DNA of 5,219 nt from Candidatus Hodarchaeota archaeon (GTDB taxonomy: Archaea; Asgardarchaeota; Heimdallarchaeia; Hodarchaeales; Hodarchaeaceae): assembly GCA_030589605.1 (NCBI GenBank), contig JAUUVJ010000330.1:1-5219 (forward strand). Reading direction: 5' to 3'. Within the stretch, counting starts at the first letter, position 1; each line of letters starts with the position of its first letter. A program made the translations under genes and the position numbers. A model generated the notes under the pieces. That model saw only the letters and a program-made list of their open reading frames with translations, did no database searches and was not told where the DNA came from. Shown here in pieces: positions 1 through 4,956 of this stretch.

Positions 1-10
1 TGTTGATAGA

Positions 11-712
11 ATGAGTTGTGCTAATGTGACTAATGGAAAGGACTACTCAAATTTACCCTCCTTCAAATCTATTCTAGAAGGGAAAAGGATATTTTTATCT
101 GGATCATTTAATAAAATCATATCAGGTACAACAGAGGAGTTAGATCATAATGAGGCCTCTTTTCTATTTCGAGAAATAGTTCAATTGATTTTAACAAACT
201 CAGGTAAAATAATATTTGGTGGACATCCAGCAGTTTCTAGAGTTGTTTATCTGATAGCTTCCCGCCTAAAAGAAAAAAATTTAGAAAATATTTTTCTTTT
301 TCAATCACGATACTTCGAAACTATGATTCCTGATTTTTTAAAGGAGGAAATAGATTGGTATAACAAGATAATATGGACAGAGAAGATGGAAACGATGGAA
401 AAGAGTCTTTCTATCCTTAGAAATGAAATGCTTTCACAACCAATCGATGTTGCTTTTTTTATTGCAGGAGGAAAAGGAATACAAGAGGAAAGTAAATTAG
501 TAAAACAATATCATCCTAATGTATTTCGGATTTTCATGGCTGGTGCAGGAGGATATACAACAAAATTAGCGTCTGAAGAAAACGCTATTGTAATCGACGA
601 ACTTTCTGAGGAAGAAATAAATACGAAATTAATAGAAAATAAAAGAGATCTTCAGTTCAAACGGTTAAATAAAGAAAAATTAAGAAAACTGTTTTACTCA
701 GGATTCCATTAA
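11..712 (+). CDS. SLOG-superfamily nucleotide-binding protein (GGHPA / GGxxGxxEE type)
   Basis: A 233-residue protein with a Rossmann-like SLOG pattern. Visible motifs are KRIFLSGS (residues 25-32, first strand and loop), GKIIFGGHPA (65-74, the glycine-rich turn), FFIAGGKGIQEES (149-161, the second glycine/acid motif typical of SLOG and lysine-decarboxylase-like folds) and AGAGG (177-181). There is no signal peptide or membrane segment. SLOG proteins bind or cleave nucleotide-derived ligands; in Thoeris ThsA a SLOG domain senses cyclic-ADP-ribose-type signals. This one is a stand-alone domain, with no visible effector fused to it. I think it belongs to the SLOG cluster 3 group, but that subfamily is from memory. 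The start at 11 is the first ATG; the frame stays open to the window edge, so a slightly longer start cannot be excluded. A TGA (4-6) in another frame may be the end of an upstream gene. It converges on the leftward operon, so a joint role with the TIR gene is inferred from proximity. Confidence 0.75.
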   Translation: MSCANVTNGKDYSNLPSFKSILEGKRIFLSGSFNKIISGTTEELDHNEASFLFREIVQLILTNSGKIIFGGHPAVSRVVYLIASRLKEKNLENIFLFQSRYFETMIPDFLKEEIDWYNKIIWTEKMETMEKSLSILRNEMLSQPIDVAFFIAGGKGIQEESKLVKQYHPNVFRIFMAGAGGYTTKLASEENAIVIDELSEEEINTKLIENKRDLQFKRLNKEKLRKLFYSGFH

Positions 713-935
713 AAAGATTATAGATTTTCATAATACCTACTGATTTACTTGACATTGTTTATATGAAATTTGATCAAAGTATGAAGTGATATTTTATGTT
801 CTCCTATACTGATTACTGTTTTAGGGTTCAGAAAAAGATAATAAGCTATCATTTTTATGAATAAAAAGCGTTCGAAATAAGAATAAAATAGATAAATTAG
901 TTTTTAGATTCTTTAGATTTCATTAATTGAATTAT
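713..935. other. convergent intergenic region, no gene supported
   Basis: This 223-bp AT-rich stretch lies between the 3' ends of the SLOG gene (rightward) and the DUF2284 gene (leftward). It should hold the terminators of both transcripts. I see no strong GC-rich stem followed by a T-run. There are short T-runs on both strands, such as TTTTT at 901-905 on the plus strand and the complement of AAAAA at 862-868 on the minus strand, which would fit weak oligo-T archaeal termination. A short tandem TTTAGATT repeat sits at 903-910 and 912-919. A TATA-like TTTATATG occurs at 758-765 but has only a 22-codon frame after it. Confidence 0.5.
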
Positions 936-2063
936 TTACACAATAATAAAATAAATTTTTTCACCAGCATCCTGTGTAATCTGATTGAAAAAGGATCTTA
1001 CACAAAAAAGCCCCTTTTTACCAGATTTGAAAGTCTTTTTTAATTTATTACTTACTAATTGACTCTTAAAATCTATTGCAGCTATTGCCCACCAATAACC
1101 ATATTTTCTATGTATCGCGTCAACAACTTTGAACGAGTTCTTAACTTCTGATTCCTTCTTATATTTGATCGTAATGATTACCTTATCTTCTAACCATTTC
1201 CCAACTTGTGAATTATATTTTTTTATTAACTTACATCTTTCTTGAAGATAAAATTCACATTTAGGTGAACACCTTTCTTTTAGTGATAAAAAATGATTTA
1301 CTGGTTTAATAGAATCAAAATCTTCTTTTAGCAATAAAATTTTCTTATAAATATCAGGTTGAGTATTTGGCCTGAATTTTTGGTAATTTATTGAATTATT
1401 ATTAGTTATAAAACCGAATTCTCTATTTTTTCTTCTAATAAAAATCATTCCAACTCTAGTAATATAATTCCTTGGAGGAATTTCAATGGGAAAATTGATT
1501 CTCTTAAGTGTACTATAAACATCAATCCCATAACTTTCTGGAGATGATAGACTTATATCAGGTTTCTTACACGGTTCATTATCTTTTAATCCGCATTTCT
1601 TACATTTACGACATCCACCTCCAGCGCCAAAACCGATTGTGGAAAACCCCATATTTTTAAGTAGAGAATTTAACTCTAAAATGCATCTATTGAAAGAATG
1701 ATGTCCTTTCCGATCAATCCATAGCTGCGCGAAACCTTGACCTTGTTTTGTAGAATATCCGTGCTTTTTTTTCATTCTTAGCATGAAATCTTTATAATAT
1801 TCTTTTTTTGTTATAATAAAAACTAAATCATATTTTTTCAGAAATTTTGAAGATTTTAATGATTCAGGAGTCGTAGGAGGGCATTTATAGGTCTTAGCAA
1901 ACATAGAACATTCCATACATTTAAAAATTGTACCAAAATTGAATTCAATCTCAGTGGGATTTTGTATGTGAATTTCGATCTCGTATTTATTAACTAAATC
2001 AGATAAAAAGGATTCAAGGTAGGATTCTTCCCGAATAGGCAAATATTCCAATAGACTGTTCAT
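936..2063 (-). CDS. DUF2284 family metal-binding protein with extended C-terminal region
   Basis: A 375-residue protein whose first ~210 residues match DUF2284 (predicted metal-binding protein). Visible signatures are the N-terminal cysteine group C49, C52 and C61 followed by PP, the glycine-rich GAGGGC leading into C151, C154, C157 and C165, and YGIDV at 178-182. Such spacing suggests at least one iron-sulfur cluster. DUF2284 proteins are usually near 160-200 residues, so about 160 residues are extra here. The extension carries a further cysteine group, C265-x3-C269-x7-C277, and a lone C354, which could bind another metal. The biochemical role of the family is not established. The gene is last in the leftward series, 114 bp after the radical SAM gene. 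ATG 2063 is chosen because no in-frame ATG lies between it and the upstream TAG; an AGGAG stands only two bases before it, which is unusually close. There is no signal peptide, so it is likely cytoplasmic. The family call is firm, the function unknown. Confidence 0.8.
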   Translation of the reverse strand: MNSLLEYLPIREESYLESFLSDLVNKYEIEIHIQNPTEIEFNFGTIFKCMECSMFAKTYKCPPTTPESLKSSKFLKKYDLVFIITKKEYYKDFMLRMKKKHGYSTKQGQGFAQLWIDRKGHHSFNRCILELNSLLKNMGFSTIGFGAGGGCRKCKKCGLKDNEPCKKPDISLSSPESYGIDVYSTLKRINFPIEIPPRNYITRVGMIFIRRKNREFGFITNNNSINYQKFRPNTQPDIYKKILLLKEDFDSIKPVNHFLSLKERCSPKCEFYLQERCKLIKKYNSQVGKWLEDKVIITIKYKKESEVKNSFKVVDAIHRKYGYWWAIAAIDFKSQLVSNKLKKTFKSGKKGLFCVRSFFNQITQDAGEKIYFIIV

Positions 2064-2177
2064 GACTCCTTGACACCCATTACTAGTAATTATCTAATTT
2101 TAATTGGAGGTGGAGTTAAGATCTACCGACATAAATTTATTAATATTATTCTTTCTAATTAGTATTTCCATTTTCTA
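2064..2177. other. 114-bp gap between radical SAM and DUF2284 genes
   Basis: This is the widest gap inside the leftward series; the other gaps are about 30-36 bp. It is AT-rich. Read leftward, it contains a 23-codon frame beginning just after the radical SAM stop (see the separate entry). It also contains a six-codon frame from 2080 whose TGA overlaps the DUF2284 ATG, and the AGGAG next to that ATG. I see no convincing BRE/TATA element or terminator hairpin, so read-through from the radical SAM gene is the simplest reading. Confidence 0.4.
2100..2171 (-). CDS. possible 23-residue peptide frame downstream of the radical SAM gene (speculative)
   Basis: An ATG-initiated frame of 23 codons starts seven bases after the radical SAM stop codon and ends within the gap before DUF2284. 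The peptide begins MEILIRKNN and ends NSTSN; it has no cysteine and no double-glycine leader. No Shine-Dalgarno sequence precedes the ATG, so expression would depend on coupling to the radical SAM gene. It is listed only because SPASM-type radical SAM enzymes often act on short peptides encoded next door. A chance frame in AT-rich DNA is more likely. Confidence 0.12.
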   Translation of the reverse strand: MEILIRKNNINKFMSVDLNSTSN

Positions 2178-3194
2178 TTAATCTAAATGAAAAGGACACA
2201 ACGGATCAGGTTTTGGAATTTTGGTAGAATTCAATATCCTTTGAGCAATGCAACCACCATTACATGATTCTAAACTTTCACATTGACTACATTCAAAAGG
2301 TAATGAGGTTGTTTTATTATTAAAGAATTTCTCTTTCATAATTTTAACTAAATCTTCTAAATTCATTTCAAAAATTGTATTATTGGGAATTATTTTTTCT
2401 TTTAATTCTCTATCAAATCCCCGAAATCCAACACAGGGGAAGATAAATCCGTCAGATGAGATTAAAAAATGATCTTCTGCAGCAGTGCATCTCGAATCCT
2501 CTTCATGTAACCAGAATTTCGCAGGAAAACCTATTCTAATCTCAATATCTTCAAATTCAGTATTAAGTGACTGAGCATTAATTATTATGTCTTTAAACTC
2601 TTTAAACGAAAGAGAAAAGTCTTTAACATTTCTACCTCTGCCTGTTGGTATAAATCGCATTAGTTTAACATAATTTACGTTTATATCATTTAATAGCTTC
2701 ATCACTGATATGAGCTGGTGCTTATTATATCTATTAGGAATGAAATGGACTCCTGTCTTAATATTAAAATCATTACTATTTCTTATACTATTTATAACAC
2801 GATTAAAAGAACCATTTGATTGTGTAAGACGATCATGGGTTCTTGAATTATCACCCTGTAAGTTAAAAACGAATTCATTTAAACCCATTTTAACTAATCT
2901 ATTTATGAGAGCTTTTGGAATTTCAGAATACGAATTTCCATTTTTTAATGTTCCTGAAGAGTATAATGAGCTTCTATTGGAAAATTTACCTACTTCTTTT
3001 AAAGTAAATAGAGTAAGCTCTTCTTTTATTAATGGTTCCCCTCCTGTAATTTCTAGCTTTTCAAGTGGGGTTTTTTTTGCATATTCAGCAATTTTACTAA
3101 TTTCCTTTAAACCTATCTCGTCTTTCTTGGGTTTTCCCCCTTGGCCTGAGCAAAATTTACAATTCAAATGGCATTTAGTAGTGATTTCAACCAT
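2178..3194 (-). CDS. radical SAM/SPASM domain protein
   Basis: A 338-residue radical SAM enzyme. The cluster-binding motif C8-x3-C12-x2-C15 sits at the very N-terminus, followed by GGEPL (51-55), which contacts the amino group of S-adenosylmethionine. The C-terminus has an exact SPASM pattern: C236-x12-G-x4-C254, then C302-x2-C305-x5-C311-x3-C315, then C333. This is the arrangement used to hold two auxiliary [4Fe-4S] clusters. Family members modify peptides and proteins (PqqE, AlbA, anaerobic sulfatase-maturing enzymes) or tetrapyrroles (NirJ, AhbC/D types); the substrate here cannot be read from the sequence. It is cytoplasmic and expected to be oxygen-sensitive. The start is uncertain: ATG 3194 has only a weak GAGA upstream and leaves just seven residues before the first cluster cysteine. 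An in-frame CTG at 3212, preceded by GGGGGA, would add six residues that complete a normal first strand. It follows the Nmad1-like gene by 29 bp, consistent with co-transcription. Confidence 0.9.
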   Translation of the reverse strand: MVEITTKCHLNCKFCSGQGGKPKKDEIGLKEISKIAEYAKKTPLEKLEITGGEPLIKEELTLFTLKEVGKFSNRSSLYSSGTLKNGNSYSEIPKALINRLVKMGLNEFVFNLQGDNSRTHDRLTQSNGSFNRVINSIRNSNDFNIKTGVHFIPNRYNKHQLISVMKLLNDINVNYVKLMRFIPTGRGRNVKDFSLSFKEFKDIIINAQSLNTEFEDIEIRIGFPAKFWLHEEDSRCTAAEDHFLISSDGFIFPCVGFRGFDRELKEKIIPNNTIFEMNLEDLVKIMKEKFFNNKTTSLPFECSQCESLESCNGGCIAQRILNSTKIPKPDPLCPFHLD

Positions 3195-3223
3195 TATTTC
3201 TCGTATTTTCAGAAAAATTCCCC

Positions 3224-3625
3224 CTAAATCTCCAATAATTGCTTTAGTTTATTCATTTCAATATCAGTAGATGTATACCCGAGATTAGTACTTATTCTAT
3301 CAAGTAAAATTTCTTTTTCATTTAAATGTAACTTTTCAGTAAAAAATGAAACAAAAAGCCCAGAGAATACTAATAAATCTATGAAATTATCAGTTAAAAC
3401 GATTTTCTCATAGGAATTTAACTTCTCATAGGAATTTGCTTCAAAAATATTAGTAATGGCGTCTATTTTTCGAAAATAGTTCGCTTTAAGTGAATTCCAT
3501 CCTCTTTTTCGCCATGCATTCTTGTAGATTGAGGATTTTACCCCATGAACGGTCATTGCAAAGTTCAAAATCATACCAATTCTTCTTATTTCTTCTTCGT
3601 GATCATATATTTCCGTATTATTCAT
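3224..3625 (-). CDS. small all-helical protein, Nmad1/DUF1599-like or all-alpha NTP pyrophosphohydrolase-like
   Basis: A 133-residue, mostly helical protein. I chose ATG 3625 because GAGGAGA (3631-3637) lies five bases before it; the frame is open to an ATG at 3667, but that one has no Shine-Dalgarno sequence and would overlap the TIR gene. The motif order HGVKSS (27-32), AWRKRG (37-42), RKIDAI (52-57) and DNFIDLLVF (79-87) recalls Nmad1/DUF1599 proteins, which show DYG-x-S, K-x-DR-L and D-x-x-DLANYA at equivalent places and are thought to relate to MazG-type pyrophosphohydrolases. If so, the aspartates in the second and third groups would be metal ligands and the enzyme would act on nucleotides. 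A hexapeptide NSYEK(L/I) is repeated at 64-75, encoded by an 18-bp tandem duplication, in the loop between those helices. The gene lies 32 bp after the TIR gene and 29 bp before radical SAM. The hydrophobic stretch near residues 79-95 contains charged residues and is more likely a buried helix than a membrane segment. The family call is from motif memory and moderate. Confidence 0.5.
   Translation of the reverse strand: MNNTEIYDHEEEIRRIGMILNFAMTVHGVKSSIYKNAWRKRGWNSLKANYFRKIDAITNIFEANSYEKLNSYEKIVLTDNFIDLLVFSGLFVSFFTEKLHLNEKEILLDRISTNLGYTSTDIEMNKLKQLLEI
3405..3440. repeat. 18-bp tandem duplication inside the Nmad1-like gene
   Basis: The 15-mer TTCTCATAGGAATTT occurs at 3405-3419 and again at 3423-3437, a period of 18 bp. 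The period is a multiple of three, so the reading frame is kept and the protein gains a repeated hexapeptide. Near-perfect identity suggests a recent duplication or slippage event. Confidence 0.9.
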
Positions 3626-3630
3626 GATTC

Positions 3631-3638
3631 TCTCCTCA
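3631..3638 (-). promoter_or_regulatory. Shine-Dalgarno site deciding the start of the Nmad1-like gene
   Basis: Read leftward, TGAGGAGA lies five bases before ATG 3625. The alternative in-frame ATG at 3667 has no purine-rich site in front of it. This supports the shorter, 133-residue product. Confidence 0.7.
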
Positions 3639-3657
3639 CATTCGATTTTTGCTTCAA

Positions 3658-4125
3658 TTATCGACATTTAGTATAATCAGTAGATGATGTAATACGTGTT
3701 GAACGATTTTGATTCCACGTATTTTGTCCTCTTATTGCATCAACTATTCGGTCTATATTATTCCATCCTACAAGCGAATTTCCGTACCTCTCTAGCCCTT
3801 TTGGTACCTCACTACCTTTTTCTCCATATAAATATACACCCACAATATTTTTACCATCACGTGCAGCTTCCTTAATTTCCCAGTTTACCCATTCCCTCTC
3901 ATGAGTTTCTTTTCCGATAGCAACAATAACTGTTCCAGCCCATTTAATTTTAGGTCTTAATCCTTCTTTGATGACTCTTTCATTTTTAGACTTTATTTGA
4001 GTATCCTCATCTATTGTACTAGATCGGAAATTAAAGTATGGTCTTTCTTCAAGTCTATCCATAAGCCTTTTTACTTGATCTCGATCTTTATTATAATGAC
4101 TTATGAAAATATTTCTCTCTTTCAT
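3658..4125 (-). CDS. TIR-like protein of the ThsB / MTH538 (DUF1863) type
   Basis: A 155-residue stand-alone TIR-like protein. The first strand and loop read IFISHYNKD (6-14), the form typical of the ThsB/MTH538 TIR-like family. The second half carries AGTVIVAIG (63-71) and EWVNWEIKEAA (78-88), where E83 is the expected catalytic glutamate of the NAD-cleaving TIR fold, followed by the strand NIVGVYLYG (93-101). The length suits a single complete domain plus a short tail. In Thoeris systems ThsB proteins convert NAD into cyclic-ADP-ribose-type signals after phage infection and a SLOG-containing ThsA responds; whether this protein makes such a signal is inferred. Here the nearest SLOG gene is about 3 kb away at the left edge. 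ATG 4125 follows the Nmad2 stop by 36 bp and is preceded by AGGAGA at a rather long 13-base spacing; an in-frame stop just upstream rules out a longer start. The protein is cytoplasmic. The family call is strong, the defence role inferred. Confidence 0.85.
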   Translation of the reverse strand: MKERNIFISHYNKDRDQVKRLMDRLEERPYFNFRSSTIDEDTQIKSKNERVIKEGLRPKIKWAGTVIVAIGKETHEREWVNWEIKEAARDGKNIVGVYLYGEKGSEVPKGLERYGNSLVGWNNIDRIVDAIRGQNTWNQNRSTRITSSTDYTKCR

Positions 4126-4161
4126 GATTTAATGCTACTCTCCTTCTTCAAAAAATAAGAA

Positions 4162-4776
4162 TTATGAAATATTTTCCTCTTCATCAGTGTTTTTATCAAA
4201 TTGAGAAGGAAAATCTATAATTCCTTTATCATTTGATGCCTCAACCCATTTTACGAATTTTTCAATGATAGTTTCTTCAAACTTCGATTTATGGCCTATC
4301 CCTGGATTTATTACGGATTTAAACTCATTTGGGATTTCGATTGCACTCTTTCCGAAATAATAAAAATAATCAGAGATCAAAACATTGATTGATTCCAAAT
4401 CATAATCCTTATTATCTTTATTTTCGGATCCATCCTCATTACTGTGCTTGGAGTTCGTCTGAATCCAATCATCCCCATCTTTTCTGTAAATATTGTCACC
4501 ATTTCTAACCTTTAAGCTTCCATTCATATTGGGCTTTTTACTCTCGAATCTTTCATCTTCCCAATATTTATCGAAGGTTAATTTTTCTGTAACTTTCATT
4601 AAATATATCAATTTTGAGTTTCCAACATTTCCAACGGATCCTGTGCCAACTACCCAATCTCCAACATCAGCTGTATTTCGTATCTTGTATTTACAAGTAG
4701 CTAATGTGCAATAACCTTCAAAAGGGTTTGGAGCAAAGCCAAAATCATATCTTACTACATATGAAAACAATCTCAT
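4162..4776 (-). CDS. Nmad2 (nucleotide modification associated domain 2) protein
   Basis: A 204-residue protein that matches Nmad2 along nearly its full length. Recognisable conserved blocks are YDFGFAPNPF (10-19), CTLATCK (23-29), GDWVVGTGS (39-47), LTFDKYW (66-72), GDNIY (93-97), HSNEDGS (111-117), LISDYFYYFG (133-142) and GHKSKF (161-166). The family was named from gene neighbourhoods linked to modified nucleotides or DNA bases; the reaction is not established, and the many conserved histidines, aspartates and glycines suit a nucleotide-binding or processing role. It has no membrane segment. The last ~15 residues are acidic and probably disordered. ATG 4776 is supported by a strong GGAGGT six bases upstream. 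This is the first gene of the leftward series and faces another Nmad-family gene (Nmad3) across a 180-bp divergent region, which strengthens the family call and suggests shared control. Confidence 0.88.
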   Translation of the reverse strand: MRLFSYVVRYDFGFAPNPFEGYCTLATCKYKIRNTADVGDWVVGTGSVGNVGNSKLIYLMKVTEKLTFDKYWEDERFESKKPNMNGSLKVRNGDNIYRKDGDDWIQTNSKHSNEDGSENKDNKDYDLESINVLISDYFYYFGKSAIEIPNEFKSVINPGIGHKSKFEETIIEKFVKWVEASNDKGIIDFPSQFDKNTDEEENIS

Positions 4777-4782
4777 TTACCA

Positions 4783-4788
4783 ACCTCC
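4783..4788 (-). promoter_or_regulatory. strong Shine-Dalgarno site of the Nmad2 gene
   Basis: Read leftward, GGAGGT lies six bases before ATG 4776. It is the best match to the 16S 3' end in the window and fixes the start of the first gene of the leftward operon. Confidence 0.85.
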
Positions 4789-4811
4789 TAATTAGTATAT
4801 GTTCTTATACA

Positions 4812-4824
4812 AACAAATTTTGTT
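4812..4824. repeat. 13-bp inverted repeat AACAAA-T-TTTGTT
   Basis: A perfect inverted repeat with a one-base centre lies in the predicted leader of the Nmad2 operon. It overlaps the edge of a direct repeat GTTCTTCT at 4822-4829 and 4831-4838. It could be a protein-binding site; in AT-rich DNA chance is also possible. Confidence 0.4.
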
Positions 4825-4843
4825 CTTCTGGTTCTTCTTAAAC

Positions 4844-4855
4844 ATACTATAGTAT
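4844..4855. promoter_or_regulatory. 12-bp perfect palindrome, candidate operator
   Basis: ATACTATAGTAT is its own reverse complement. It abuts and slightly overlaps the TATA-like element of the leftward operon, between that element and the predicted transcription start. A dimeric regulator bound here would block the leftward promoter and could also affect the rightward Nmad3 gene. No regulator gene is visible in the window. Being composed mainly of A and T, it may have arisen by chance. Confidence 0.4.
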
Positions 4856-4867
4856 TATAAACCTTTG
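4854..4867 (-). promoter_or_regulatory. archaeal-type BRE/TATA promoter candidate for the leftward operon
   Basis: Read leftward, CCAAAGG is followed directly by TTTATAAT. The position, about 80 bp before ATG 4776, would place the transcription start near 4830 and give a leader of roughly 55 bases. A bacterial reading (TATAAT as -10) lacks a recognisable TTGACA-like box 16-18 bp upstream, which favours an archaeal promoter. Confidence 0.45.
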
Positions 4868-4881
4868 GATTGATTTTAGAG

Positions 4882-4915
4882 ATCACATTAATCCTTTAAG
4901 AACTCTAAAGGTGAT
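4882..4915. repeat. bulged inverted repeat before the Nmad3 gene
   Basis: The right arm TAAAGGTGAT (4906-4915) has as its reverse complement ATCACCTTTA. The left side carries ATCAC at 4882-4886 and CCTTTA at 4893-4898. The inner six pairs (CCTTTA/TAAAGG, seven-base loop) are perfect, and the outer ATCA/TGAT pairs are reached across a bulge on the left. It lies 41-75 bp before the Nmad3 start and could be an operator or a leader hairpin. It has no T-run after it, so it is not a terminator. Confidence 0.35.
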
Positions 4916-4956
4916 ACTACCCCTACCATACCATTCCTAAGGTGGTTTTAATAATA

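Noticed and set aside
758..864. TATA-like TTTATATG followed by a 22-codon frame at 796-864 with a GTGAT just before it
   Set aside because: The frame is very short, has no recognisable motif, and the elements are easily found by chance in AT-rich convergent intergenic DNA.
2060..2080. A six-codon leftward frame whose TGA overlaps the DUF2284 ATG (ATGA)
   Set aside because: It could couple translation, but it has no ribosome-binding site and is too short to distinguish from chance.
2110..2181. A GTG-initiated hydrophobic 23-codon frame on the plus strand overlapping a GGAGGTG
   Set aside because: The purine-rich site overlaps the start codon itself, so it cannot serve as its ribosome-binding site, and the frame is antisense to the operon.
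2178..3194. Prokaryotic viperin (antiviral radical SAM) as the identity of the radical SAM gene
   Set aside because: Viperins have no SPASM domain, while this protein has the full SPASM cysteine set, and the sequence around its CxxxCxxC lacks viperin features.
2710..3270. A 186-codon open frame on the plus strand
   Set aside because: It lies antisense to the radical SAM gene, whose full set of cluster cysteines and GGEPL motif proves the coding strand. The plus-strand product has no recognisable motif.
3224..3625. SLATT-type membrane partner of SLOG/TIR systems
   Set aside because: SLATT proteins have two clear transmembrane helices. This protein has only one hydrophobic stretch, and it contains aspartates placed as in all-alpha nucleotide pyrophosphohydrolases.
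4493..4714. A 73-codon open frame on the plus strand
   Set aside because: It is antisense to the conserved core of Nmad2 and has no ribosome-binding site or family likeness.
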